Assembly: GCA_039105265.1 (NCBI GenBank)
Contig: JAPFFF010000017.1
Location: 1,984,001-2,048,000, forward strand
DNA from: Tritrichomonas musculus
Taxonomy: Eukaryota; Parabasalia; Tritrichomonadida; Tritrichomonadidae
Direction: 5' to 3'
DNA length: 64,000 nucleotides
Below the pieces are notes generated by a model. It did no database searches and had not been told where the DNA came from. It saw only the letters and a list, made by a program, of their open reading frames with translations. The position numbers and the translations under genes were made by a program. Below, piece after piece: positions 20,249 to 29,054 of the stretch. The stretch's first letter is position 1. Every line of letters begins with the position of its first letter.

Positions 20249-21178
20249 ATGACAAGTACCCGAGCATTAAAACCACAGCTCTCAGTAAACAATCATACGG
20301 GTGGGAACCAAAGAAAGAGGAGATCAGAAAATTATAATAAGAGAAGAGCAGCATGCAAAGATAAATTCAATTACGTTCCTAACCCAGTAGCAAATAGCGT
20401 AAAGTCGATGATTTCAGCTAATCATCAGAATCTAAACCAAAATTATTTTAATAAGCCAGCAAATTTCCAACATGGAAATCAAATGCTTTCAGGGATAATT
20501 AAAACAATTGAAGATGTTTACTTGCAAAATGTGTGTATTACCGACCCTAAGTTAGTCGATCAACTCTTTGGTGATTCTGCTTTGAGGGAAGAAATAATGG
20601 GAATTAAACCAGTCCAATTTGCAAAAAAGAACGGTACTATTCATAAAAGTTTTAAAGTTATTGCTATTGTTGGCGATTATAATGGACATATAGGAATTGG
20701 ATATAAAACATCAACTGACATTGCTGATGCTGTCAAAGAAGCCAAAAAAATAGCCAAATTGTCAATTTTCCCCGTAGTTAGAGGTTCTTGGCAAGCAAAT
20801 GATTTATCTTTACATACAATCAATGCCCCCGTTTTAGGGAAATATGGCTCAATTGAAATGAAAATCATGCCAGCACCAAAAGGTACAGGAATTGTTGCAT
20901 GCTCAGTTACCAAAAAAATTCTTGAAATGGCTGGTTATAAGGACATTTTCATTTCAACTACTGGTCATGCAAAATCAACATTTAACTACATTATTGCAAC
21001 TTTCAAAGCTTTGCAATCAGCTTTTCAAGTTCAAATGATGCGTGTGAAGCGCTCTGAAGACGAAAGAAATATTGTAGGCACGATTTCTATTTCAAGCAAC
21101 AAATTGAGCTCTTCCCCACATGATAATTACGGTGAATTTAAGACAGGTTTGCAATCAATCAGGGAAATAATTCAATAA
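20249..21178 (+). CDS. divergent ribosomal protein uS5 (RPS2) paralogue
   Basis: The 309-residue protein has both halves of the S5 fold: the double-stranded-RNA-binding part (IVGDYNGHIGIGYKTSTDIADAVKEAKKIAKLSIFPVVRGSW, about residues 139-182) and the S5 C-terminal part (KIMPAPKGTGIVACSVTKKILEMAGYKDIFISTTGH, about 207-244). Eukaryotic uS5 sits near the 40S decoding and mRNA-entry region. Several normally fixed basic or aromatic residues are changed: the basic KQTRAGQRTRF-type lead-in is replaced by KKNGTIHKSF, and the VRRGYWGNKIGKPHT region reads VVRGSWQANDLSLHT. The C-terminal YLTPDLW-type tail is replaced by an unrelated 50-residue sequence. It is probably a specialised or relaxed duplicate rather than the main RPS2. 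Confidence 0.85.
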   Translation: MTSTRALKPQLSVNNHTGGNQRKRRSENYNKRRAACKDKFNYVPNPVANSVKSMISANHQNLNQNYFNKPANFQHGNQMLSGIIKTIEDVYLQNVCITDPKLVDQLFGDSALREEIMGIKPVQFAKKNGTIHKSFKVIAIVGDYNGHIGIGYKTSTDIADAVKEAKKIAKLSIFPVVRGSWQANDLSLHTINAPVLGKYGSIEMKIMPAPKGTGIVACSVTKKILEMAGYKDIFISTTGHAKSTFNYIIATFKALQSAFQVQMMRVKRSEDERNIVGTISISSNKLSSSPHDNYGEFKTGLQSIREIIQ

Positions 21179-21756
21179 TTTAATACTGATAATGTTAAAA
21201 TATGAAATATAGATTTTGGATCAAAGCTAATCGTTGTTTATATTTTTCATTTTTTGAAAAAAAAGCATCAAGTTGACTTTTTCGCTAATGTGATGAGTAT
21301 TATGGAAAAAAGTATAATTTTACCATTCTCAAATTCATATCAAATTTGTTTTTAATTATATGGTGATATGTCATGAGTCAATTTAATGCTATTATAATAA
21401 CATTTATGTTTTATTCAAGTTTCCAATATAATACTATGGAATAATATAGAAATTCAAATGTTTTTTGTCTATCCATGTTTTCATAATATTATAAAAGCAG
21501 CAGATGTAATTATCATTCACTCTTTTAATAGATATATAATTTTTAATAAACAGCTAACTATCTGTCATCGTGATGATTAAAAAAAATTTTTTTAAATCAT
21601 AAGTATACGAATTATTAAAGTATATATTTAAAACTATGGATTTTATAATTATATTTACTTTTAGAAAGATCAAATATTTCTTTTCTTCCAAGAAATTGCT
21701 AAATTTTTAAATTCTAAATTGAATTAATTCAAATTATTTTTTTGAAATAATTATCA
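21179..21756. other. 578-bp AT-rich spacer; may hold the missing 5' end of the TMEM43-like gene
   Basis: No gene is supported. A short ATG-started frame from about 21635 (MDFIIIFTFRKIKYFF...) ends before the TMEM43-like frame opens. It could be an upstream exon only if an intron is present, and I find no trichomonad GTAYGT...ACTAACACACAG pair here. Confidence 0.4.
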
Positions 21757-22998
21757 TTGACTTTTCTACTCATTGGGCTTGCTTGTTCTCTTGTAGTTTT
21801 TTGTTATGTTCAAAAAGAAATTTCATCTTCTCATCAACAACGTACTACACAAGCAATTTTATCTAATCTCACATATATTAATGATCTAGAGTATTTGGTT
21901 AACTCGCACGATGGCTTTGTTTATATTTTTACCGAAAATTCAGGATATCCGACATTATTTGATAGGTCTTTTAATTTTTCAACGAAAGGTCTAATCTTCT
22001 TTAGAGTTGTTGAATATTGTCAATTACCAAAAAGTAAGCAAAACAAAAGCAATTCAAATAAGCTAAATTTCTCGAAGAATATTTGGCTTGACCATTTAGA
22101 TAATTATACCGTTAACAAAAGTATTAGATCACTAATAATGGCCTATCATGCTTTATCATCGCAGTTTTTAGAGGGGAAGTATCCTAATGAAATTTTTCAG
22201 CCGACACAATTAGAATTAAATCATTTTCGAAAATCGGAATTTGGAAAACATTTCAGCTATATAGGTTCCGGGTGGTTTTATCATTTTGTTAATCAAAAAA
22301 ATAATAAGAAAAAATCTTTTGAATACAACTTTGATAAATTATTCAATAAATGTACAATAGGAGATATTCGCATGAGGCTTGCTGTTTATGCTCCTCCAAA
22401 TATTTCTGTATTTGGATGGAAAAAAGACTCAAAACTTATTGTTCGATATGATATTAAAGGACGAAAGTATGGTGCATTTTTAGAAGGAAAACATTCGGCT
22501 AAAGATTTATTGGACTATTCAAATGGAATATATGCGAGTGGAACAGGAATAACAAAAATAAAAAGCATCATATATAACAATAATCTATCTTTTGATTTGC
22601 GTCTACGTTTCCTTTTAAAAGAATTTTTCCCTTATCGAGCCATTGCTTTTTTGGCAACTTTTTCAGTAATTGTTTTTTATTCATCATCACCAATTTATTT
22701 TGTGATTAATTTACTTTTTTTATTAGATGTAAATATTTATTTTCGAGGTGTAATTTGGCCAAATAAGTATTTGTCATCCGATTCTTTTTGGGCAACATTG
22801 GGAATAATTCAGGTTGGCCTTTTATTATATATATTTTATCATGAAAGAACTTCAGAAATTGCTTTCATATCAATTTATTCTATGGTTGTATTTATTATTT
22901 TGTTTCAATTTAAGGATATATTTCATTCTTCAGAATATCCCTTTATTTTTATGAATAATAATATTAAAATATTTTCGAATTCATCTACTTCGGTTTAA
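21757..22998 (+). CDS. TMEM43-like membrane protein, start codon missing
   Basis: From the first TTG the frame encodes 413 residues with TMEM43 (LUMA) architecture: one N-terminal span (FLLIGLACSLVVFCYV), a long lumenal or intermembrane part that begins with AILSNL...HDGFVYIFTENSG and FFRVVEYCQLP, and a C-terminal cluster of about three spans (AIAFLATFSVIVFY..., FWATLGIIQVGLLLYIFY, IAFISIYSMVVFIILF). TMEM43 proteins sit in ER and inner nuclear membranes. The frame opens after a stop at 21748 and contains no ATG until 22138 (residue 128), which is inside the conserved domain. The true start may be a TTG, a hidden upstream exon or a lost ATG. The rest of the frame is intact and ends in a TAAA-poly(A) run. 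Confidence 0.75.
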   Translation: MTFLLIGLACSLVVFCYVQKEISSSHQQRTTQAILSNLTYINDLEYLVNSHDGFVYIFTENSGYPTLFDRSFNFSTKGLIFFRVVEYCQLPKSKQNKSNSNKLNFSKNIWLDHLDNYTVNKSIRSLIMAYHALSSQFLEGKYPNEIFQPTQLELNHFRKSEFGKHFSYIGSGWFYHFVNQKNNKKKSFEYNFDKLFNKCTIGDIRMRLAVYAPPNISVFGWKKDSKLIVRYDIKGRKYGAFLEGKHSAKDLLDYSNGIYASGTGITKIKSIIYNNNLSFDLRLRFLLKEFFPYRAIAFLATFSVIVFYSSSPIYFVINLLFLLDVNIYFRGVIWPNKYLSSDSFWATLGIIQVGLLLYIFYHERTSEIAFISIYSMVVFIILFQFKDIFHSSEYPFIFMNNNIKIFSNSSTSV

Positions 22999-23232
22999 AA
23001 AAAAAAAAAAAAAGCAGATATTCATGAATCATAGAATGTTTATATTATCATGTTGGTTAAAAAACAATTATGTTACTACGTTTATCTTTTTATATTGTAT
23101 TCTAGAATTTTTTCTTTATTTTTTGTAAGTTTGGTTATTGGATTAATAATGAAAATAAATGTCACTATTATGAGATTGAATGTTTATTAATATAATTAAT
23201 ATTTATTGAATCTATGAGAAGATAATAATTTT

Positions 23233-24051
23233 TCACTTAAGTTGTTCAACTAATGCAGTAGAAAGGCGTTTAACTCGAGCTAAAACTCCTTGTTTTGTAG
23301 ATACTATTTGAAGAGCAGAACGAAGTTCAAGTTTTACAGAATTAAAGAAATCTTTTTTGGTATTTATAAATTCAGTTAATTTGCTGACAACCTGATTTAA
23401 ATCATCAACTGGGCAACATTTAACTAATTGTACGACGCAAGGTCCAAGAGATTTAAGTTCTGTGAGATCATCGCAATTGTTTGATGCAGAAATTAAAATA
23501 TTTAATGCAAATAATTCTGTTTTAGGATTTCCAAATGAGGTCTTCAGAATTGGAATAATGTCTGAAGAATAGTTTTCAAATTTAAGTAATCTTGTATTAA
23601 TACTGTCATTAAGAGCGATCAATCCACCACGAGATCCCTTCTTGCATATTTGAATAAGTGATGGTGCATATTCTTTCCATTCTTCTTTAAAAACATATTG
23701 TGCAGCAATATTTGGTACAAGTGATCCATAAACATTAAGATCACTTTCATCAAAATCTGATCGTTCTAATGCTTGAAAAAGAGATTTCTTTAAATTGGCT
23801 TGAAATGATGCATCTTCAATATGAGAAAAATCAAAAACCGCTTTTGATGCCAAATTTTTGAGTTCAAGAATTGAACCAGATACAGAAGGATTTAGAGGAT
23901 GAGAATTTAAATTTTGAAGGTGAAGATTAATAATTAATTTAGGATCTTTAGCTGTATATTCTGCTATTTGCTTATCAGCGGCACTAGCTGCTGATTCATT
24001 GTCACTGATTGATTGATTTAATAGTTCTTGAAGTTTTTGTAAAGTGAGCAT
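23233..24051 (-). CDS. importin-5-like HEAT-repeat protein, short
   Basis: The ORF is open from about 24132, but the first ATG is at 24051, giving 272 residues. They look like the N-terminal HEAT repeats of importin-5/RanBP5-type karyopherins: LQKLQELLNQSISDNESAASAADKQIAEY, then helix pairs such as LKKSLFQALERSDFDESDLNVYGSLVPNIAAQYVFKEEW. Family role: Ran-regulated nuclear import. Full-length members have ~1100 residues, so this is about a quarter length and cannot carry the normal cargo-binding arch. It may be a free-standing N-terminal module or a truncated paralogue. Two initiator-like motifs (TCATT, TCACT) lie at 24061-24076. A tRNA gene lies 90 bp upstream. Confidence 0.6.
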   Translation of the reverse strand: MLTLQKLQELLNQSISDNESAASAADKQIAEYTAKDPKLIINLHLQNLNSHPLNPSVSGSILELKNLASKAVFDFSHIEDASFQANLKKSLFQALERSDFDESDLNVYGSLVPNIAAQYVFKEEWKEYAPSLIQICKKGSRGGLIALNDSINTRLLKFENYSSDIIPILKTSFGNPKTELFALNILISASNNCDDLTELKSLGPCVVQLVKCCPVDDLNQVVSKLTEFINTKKDFFNSVKLELRSALQIVSTKQGVLARVKRLSTALVEQLK

Positions 24052-24060
24052 TGCAATAAA

Positions 24061-24076
24061 AGTGAAGTAAAAATGA
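24061..24076 (-). promoter_or_regulatory. double initiator-like motif upstream of the importin-5-like gene
   Basis: On the minus strand this 16-base stretch reads TCATTTTTACTTCACT and contains two TCAYT matches 10-25 bases upstream of the ATG at 24051. It resembles the trichomonad Inr and supports that ATG over any upstream non-ATG codon. Confidence 0.45.
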
Positions 24077-24140
24077 CGATAACTTTTTTCATCCAAAAAA
24101 ATTTGCTTGATGGGTATAAATCTATTGATCAATAATGTAT

Positions 24141-24212
24141 TCCGACATCGTTCAGCGGTTAGGATACGTGGTTTTCATCCACGGGATCGGGGTTCGACTC
24201 CCCGTGTCGGAA
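24141..24212 (+). tRNA. tRNA-Glu (anticodon UUC)
   Basis: A full cloverleaf can be folded. The acceptor stem TCCGACA pairs with TGTCGGA (24205-24211), followed by the discriminator A. The D arm is present; the anticodon stem CGTGG/CCACG encloses the loop TTTTCAT with anticodon TTC; the T arm contains GGTTCGACTCC. No intron and no encoded CCA. A run of seven T's just downstream (24215-24221) is a good RNA polymerase III terminator. The internal A box (TTCAGCGGTTAGG) and B box (GGTTCGACTCC) serve as promoter. Confidence 0.97.
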
Positions 24213-24214
24213 AG

Positions 24215-24221
24215 ATTTTTT
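24215..24221 (+). terminator. Pol III terminator of tRNA-Glu
   Basis: A run of seven T's starts three bases after the tRNA 3' end. It abuts the 3' end of the minus-strand karyopherin-like gene at 24225. Confidence 0.8.
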
Positions 24222-24224
24222 TAA

Positions 24225-26708
24225 TCATTTTCTTTTTGTATCTCCATCAAATAAATTTAGTTCTTGTATTGGTGCTGGAAAAGAATATTCTACACTAGAC
24301 TCTGCAATTGATATTGGTAAATTTAAACTGTTAATATAGATTTCATATTCTTTTTCTGACATATTATTTTGATCTATCTCCTGCTGATACAATACTTTTG
24401 CTGCGTTTAATAATGTTTCATCATTAAAACAAATCAGTGCTGCTGCAGTTAAATGTTTATCATAAGTTCTTACATAATAATTTTTCTCTATACCCAAAAG
24501 AAATATTGTTGGATTAATCTGGTTGATTTTATGCTCTTTTACAATAATTGATGATAGTACATTTGAATATCCAAGGAAATATAAAGGATTTTCATTTTCT
24601 CGACTTAAAAAAGCATCGCTATATTGAATCAAAAGTTGGCAATCAAAATATTGATCTGTTTGAACTACAAATGATATGATATCGCAAGAAATTAATATAG
24701 GTGGTGGATGTTTCGGTTTTGAATCTCCAGTTAAATTAACGCCTAAAACTCCTAAACAAATATTAACTAGCAAAGAAGAAATTTTTAAATTCAAAAACAT
24801 TTGTCTGTTATTAGAAATTGCAAAGAGGAAGATTTTTCCATAATTATCAATAAAATCATTTTGATTGTGCGAATTATAAAGATTAGATATCATGCATTCC
24901 ATTATTTTTTCAAATATTAAAGCATTAACTTCGTTTTTTGAGCATTCACAAAAAATATTGATTATAAAATTAGAAATTTCACAATATATATCTTCATCAT
25001 AAAAATCATAACTAATAAGTTGGTTAATAAACGTAATAGTATCATCAAGTTGAATTAAAAGCAAAAATTGGTTTGTAAATATTCTAAGTAATTTCAAATT
25101 ATCGCAAATTTTTCCTGAATCAATTTCATATTCATCATCTTCGATTAACTCTGCTAGCTCTTTTTCAATTGAAAATTTATTTAATATTATGATAGGTTTA
25201 GCATGATTAACAATAATTTCGGGCTGGTATAATGCAATACGGTTCAGTGCTTTAAATGCACTATGTTTTTGGCATGAAGGTAAAAAGCATAATAGAAGAT
25301 TTGGAATCTCTTGTGAGAAGGAATGCATTTTATTTGCAATTGAGCATAATAATAAACGAATCACATCATTTGATGATTCAAAATAAGCCAGAAATAAATT
25401 ATTTAGATAAAAATCGTCAAATAAATGCGTTGTTTTTGAAATCAAATAAATTTTTGATGCCATAAAAATTGGATCATTAGATTCCAACTGTAAAACTGAA
25501 TTAATAAATTCTTGACGAATAGATATAAAAAGTTGATTTCGTTTTATATTTGTTGTTGATAAATATCCAAAAATTCTGGTCGAAAGCTCATTAATTTCTA
25601 ATCTTGCAAGATTTTGAATTAAATCAGTATTTTTTGTAAACAAAGTATCAAGGGCACAAAGTGCAAATCCTCTTGGACTATTTTCAAATGCAGATGATGA
25701 ATAAACTATTGAATAAAACACAAATGGATTGTTATAAAAGTCAATGATGTTGTCTTGTGTTAAATAAGCAGCATTTTTAAAAATTTCAAAGCATTCTGGA
25801 ACAACTCCAATGATATGAATTGTTCTAAGCAAATTAAAAACGACATAATCATCTCCTTTTTGAATAAAACGATTAATATTGTTAATGTGAAGAAATAATA
25901 TATCATTAAAAATTGAATTCATAATTTCTAGATTTTTAAGTTTTTGGTAGCATGTCTTAAAAAATTTGCTGCATCTTGAAACTAATCGAGAATCATCGAA
26001 ATTCGAGATGATGATTTTTGAAAATTCTATTGGTGGGATTAGATCATTAACATCTGCATTTACTTTGAAAAATAAAGAAGAGAAACATTTAATCAAATAA
26101 TTATATGTTTTGAATGGAATATTTTCATTTGTTTTTAATATTGATGAATCCGTGAACATTGGATAGAAGTTTTGCTTAAATATCAAATAATAAAAACTAA
26201 AATGATCTTTTGATAACTCAAAAAGTTTTGATAGGAAAAAAACAAAGCTTTCTAAATTCATTTCTTCGTTTAAATCGATGTTTGGTAAAAGAATTGGTAT
26301 ATACTCATGGAAAAAATTAAGTGTTTCACTATCATTTTGTATAACAATAGTAAATATATCCAATATAGGCAATGATAAATTTTTATTACAGCTAATTAAC
26401 TGAATTAATGATTGAATTATTTGGCTTTTTTGATCCATATTAAGTGAACCCCAAAAGTTATATATCCAAGCTTTAAAGCAAAGAATTGAGTTGTAATATT
26501 CTATGTATTCATTTGATTGGCATTTTTCCAGAAAAAATGGCCCAAAAATTATATTCCCTGACATTGCTTCAAAGCATTTTGTTGCTATGTCTAAATCTTC
26601 TTGTTGTATACTGTGTTTTTTGGAAAGAAACATTTGGAATGTATCTTCCATTTTAATCAAAAACAAGATTATTTTTGAATTGAATAGATATTTGTTCAAT
26701 ATCATCAT
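24225..26708 (-). CDS. karyopherin/exportin-like HEAT protein
   Basis: The 827-residue product is almost entirely alpha-helical. Near the N-terminus it has the pattern of karyopherins of the transportin-3/exportin type: a helix pair around residues 28-62, then FKAWIYNFWGSLNMDQKSQIIQSLIQLI, equivalent to the W..L.....ik..ll..i segment after the importin-beta N-terminal domain. Such proteins carry cargo through nuclear pores with Ran. Similarity beyond the first ~150 residues is weak, so the exact class is unclear. Two starts are possible: ATG at 26708, which adds a hydrophobic leader, or ATG at 26651 (MEDTFQMFL), which looks more like the family start. It shares the tRNA-Glu locus with another karyopherin-like gene. 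Confidence 0.6.
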   Translation of the reverse strand: MMILNKYLFNSKIILFLIKMEDTFQMFLSKKHSIQQEDLDIATKCFEAMSGNIIFGPFFLEKCQSNEYIEYYNSILCFKAWIYNFWGSLNMDQKSQIIQSLIQLISCNKNLSLPILDIFTIVIQNDSETLNFFHEYIPILLPNIDLNEEMNLESFVFFLSKLFELSKDHFSFYYLIFKQNFYPMFTDSSILKTNENIPFKTYNYLIKCFSSLFFKVNADVNDLIPPIEFSKIIISNFDDSRLVSRCSKFFKTCYQKLKNLEIMNSIFNDILFLHINNINRFIQKGDDYVVFNLLRTIHIIGVVPECFEIFKNAAYLTQDNIIDFYNNPFVFYSIVYSSSAFENSPRGFALCALDTLFTKNTDLIQNLARLEINELSTRIFGYLSTTNIKRNQLFISIRQEFINSVLQLESNDPIFMASKIYLISKTTHLFDDFYLNNLFLAYFESSNDVIRLLLCSIANKMHSFSQEIPNLLLCFLPSCQKHSAFKALNRIALYQPEIIVNHAKPIIILNKFSIEKELAELIEDDEYEIDSGKICDNLKLLRIFTNQFLLLIQLDDTITFINQLISYDFYDEDIYCEISNFIINIFCECSKNEVNALIFEKIMECMISNLYNSHNQNDFIDNYGKIFLFAISNNRQMFLNLKISSLLVNICLGVLGVNLTGDSKPKHPPPILISCDIISFVVQTDQYFDCQLLIQYSDAFLSRENENPLYFLGYSNVLSSIIVKEHKINQINPTIFLLGIEKNYYVRTYDKHLTAAALICFNDETLLNAAKVLYQQEIDQNNMSEKEYEIYINSLNLPISIAESSVEYSFPAPIQELNLFDGDTKRK

Positions 26709-27131
26709 TCTTTTTTTTCCATGTATAACATTGCTATTTAAAAAATGTATACTATAAATTCGATGTCTTCGCTTGGTTATCGAGATTATATAAAGTATTA
26801 TTCATACAACATTCATTTCGAAATATTTATTTTCATTATATTTTTTTGTTCTTTTGGTTAATCAAATAATTTCCTCATTATTTTAACATGTAAGTATTTA
26901 TGAATGATTGTTGTTAATAGGGATATTGAGTTATTTTTTTGATTATATTTATTATTAATCGAAAATTACAAATTTCATATGGCAAAAAAAAGATGAAATT
27001 GGCAAGCATTGCTTAGTAAAATAGGCATGTGTACTAATATATATCAAATAGAGAGTAGGTGAACAAAATAAAATATTTCATTATTATAAACGTTCATTTA
27101 TAATTCACCACAAAAACGAGCAAAAATTTTT
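26709..27131. other. 423-bp intergenic region with initiator-like motifs
   Basis: Divergent promoter region. TCATTTA at 27094-27100 and TCATTA near 27079 precede the plus-strand ATG at 27132 by about 30-50 bases and fit TCAYW. No gene was seen. Confidence 0.35.
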
Positions 27132-28016
27132 ATGAATTTTGCTGCTGTTCTTGCTGCATTTCTCACTATTACACATTTTGGACGTTTTGTTTTCGTTATT
27201 CTATCGTTATGGAAATTTTATATCACAGATCAAAAAGGTCTTTTTTACGCTTACATAGTTGTATTTGGCCTAATTTATATTATACAGATTATTTTAATGT
27301 CAAATAATGTCGTTAATTGTATTTTATCTATTTTTTCATTACAGTTTATAAGGATTCCGTTTATTGTCGGAAAACATAAATATCGAAATCGGATTGTTTA
27401 TTTAACTTGCTTTGAAATAATAAATTCGCTAGTTGGAAGTTATTTTTCATCTTATTTTGCTATTCAAACGAATCGACTTCCCACTTGGATCTCAATTCCT
27501 CATATGGTTCTATCTATTTTAGATATTTCAATATATTACGAAGGGATTTTATTCAACCATCCCATGGCTATGACACTTGTAAATTATATTGTCATTACAC
27601 TTGAACATTTCTTGGCATCTACATTTTCTTCTATTATTATTACTTTAAAGAGATTCTGGATTGTATATTGCGTAGGGTGTTGGCGACTTATTTTACTTTT
27701 TGAGCCATATGCTTTTTGGTGTTCATTACATACTGTTGTTTCTCCCTTTAGAGCGATGGATCAATGTAAAAGCGCCAGATCTTTAGTTGTAATTTATTTA
27801 CTATATATGGAGAATTTTTTGTTGATTTATACAACTATTTGGTATATGGAAAAAAATAACATTAATCAAGTTTTTGCATACATTTATGCAATTGTTTTCG
27901 TTGCATTCCTTCTATATCAAATAATATCAAATAGTTTACCATTTACACATAAAATTAAACCAATTTCTTGGGCTTCCAAAGAAGAACAGCAAATGTTTGA
28001 TCCTGCTATTTTGTAA
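27132..28016 (+). CDS. multipass membrane protein, unknown
   Basis: The 294-residue protein starts at an ATG and is dominated by hydrophobic segments; about seven to eight spans can be placed between residues 5 and 275 (AAVLAAFLTITHF, GLFYAYIVVFGLIYIIQIILM, LVNYIVITLEHFLASTFSSIIITL, FAYIYAIVFVAFLLYQII). The short C-terminal tail is soluble. I do not recognise the family: an XK-related or other small multipass group was considered, but no signature was found. It is separated from the karyopherin-like gene by 420 bp and converges on the BTB gene. Confidence 0.75.
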   Translation: MNFAAVLAAFLTITHFGRFVFVILSLWKFYITDQKGLFYAYIVVFGLIYIIQIILMSNNVVNCILSIFSLQFIRIPFIVGKHKYRNRIVYLTCFEIINSLVGSYFSSYFAIQTNRLPTWISIPHMVLSILDISIYYEGILFNHPMAMTLVNYIVITLEHFLASTFSSIIITLKRFWIVYCVGCWRLILLFEPYAFWCSLHTVVSPFRAMDQCKSARSLVVIYLLYMENFLLIYTTIWYMEKNNINQVFAYIYAIVFVAFLLYQIISNSLPFTHKIKPISWASKEEQQMFDPAIL

Positions 28017-28096
28017 GTAAAAATTATTATTGTTTGCAAAAAAAATATAGATAAATATGAAGGCAAATGTTATTTAATAAAAAAAACAACAACAAA

Positions 28097-28816
28097 TTAT
28101 TCATGTGGATCTTCTGATATTTCATCTTTTTTCTGGTTAAATTCTAATGCATAACCAATTAAATGTGTTCTTATTAAATTTAAGTTTAGAAGACTCACTT
28201 GAAGCGCATCTGTTAATATATCAGATGGGATTTTTGAAAAATTCAAGCATTTAATTATCCATGCATTTTTCTCTGGATCATCATCAATTATTTTAAATAT
28301 ATCTGGTAGATATTTATTTACATCAAAGCTTGGACAGTTGCAGAGTGCGCCAACGATTTGAGGTGATAAGCTTTCAAATGGATAATATGTCGTTATTTGT
28401 TCTATTTTTTCAGCCATTATTTTAATATATTTTTCATAATTAAAATTGAACTCTATAAGTAATGAAACAAATTCAATAAGAGTATCGCAAGTATCATTTG
28501 AGATTAAAAAATTTTCTGTTTCATCAATCACATATTGTATTTCTAAATCCTCAGCCCAAAAATTAAAATATTTGGAGTTAATAATATTGAGTTCTACTGT
28601 TTTTCCACAAATAAGTAAAATAAAATCATTTATAGGACCAGGAATGCATGGTATTTCATAATCGTGTATATCTTTTTCGATTAAATTGCATATTTTTGGC
28701 GAAACAATTTTTAATATTAATGGGTTAACTGGGAATTTTGTACCACGATGAATTAAAGTAAAGGCATTTAAAGAAGACTGATTTGAAAAAAAATTAAGAG
28801 GAAGTGCATAATTCAT
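28097..28816 (-). CDS. BTB/POZ-like domain protein
   Basis: The first in-frame ATG is at 28816 and gives 239 residues. Residues ~18-100 follow the trichomonad BTB pattern: FTLIHRGTKFPVNPLILKIVSPKICNLI, then a short beta-rich part (YEIPCIPGPINDFILLICGKTVEL) and NSKYFNFWAEDLEI. The C-terminal half is helical, like a BACK region. BTB domains mediate dimerisation and Cullin-3 adaptor roles; trichomonads have many such proteins, often with ankyrin repeats, which are absent here. The partner is unknown. The gene is convergent with the membrane protein gene, with an 80-bp gap. Confidence 0.6.
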   Translation of the reverse strand: MNYALPLNFFSNQSSLNAFTLIHRGTKFPVNPLILKIVSPKICNLIEKDIHDYEIPCIPGPINDFILLICGKTVELNIINSKYFNFWAEDLEIQYVIDETENFLISNDTCDTLIEFVSLLIEFNFNYEKYIKIMAEKIEQITTYYPFESLSPQIVGALCNCPSFDVNKYLPDIFKIIDDDPEKNAWIIKCLNFSKIPSDILTDALQVSLLNLNLIRTHLIGYALEFNQKKDEISEDPHE

Positions 28817-29054
28817 TTTTGAAACTTTTGATAAAAAAAAATTCAATGAGTTATTTTAAAAAAGTTCGTTTTTATTTTTTGTAAACTGAACAATTTTTCT
28901 GAATTGTTAACTTTTTCAATATATATATTATCATTAGAAAAAAATTCTCTGTAATCTTTGTTTGTGAGAGCTTTGCCTATATTCCAAGTACTCTGATTTG
29001 TAATATCTATTCACCACTTCAAATAAGCTATTTATTTACTGTTTTAAATGTTTG

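Noticed and set aside
21600-21757. Possible intron feeding the TMEM43-like gene
   Set aside because: No GTAYGT donor paired with an ACTAACACACAG-type acceptor was found, so it is noted only as an open question.
24052-24132. Upstream TTG start for the importin-5-like protein
   Set aside because: Non-ATG, and initiator-like motifs lie inside this stretch, pointing to the ATG at 24051.
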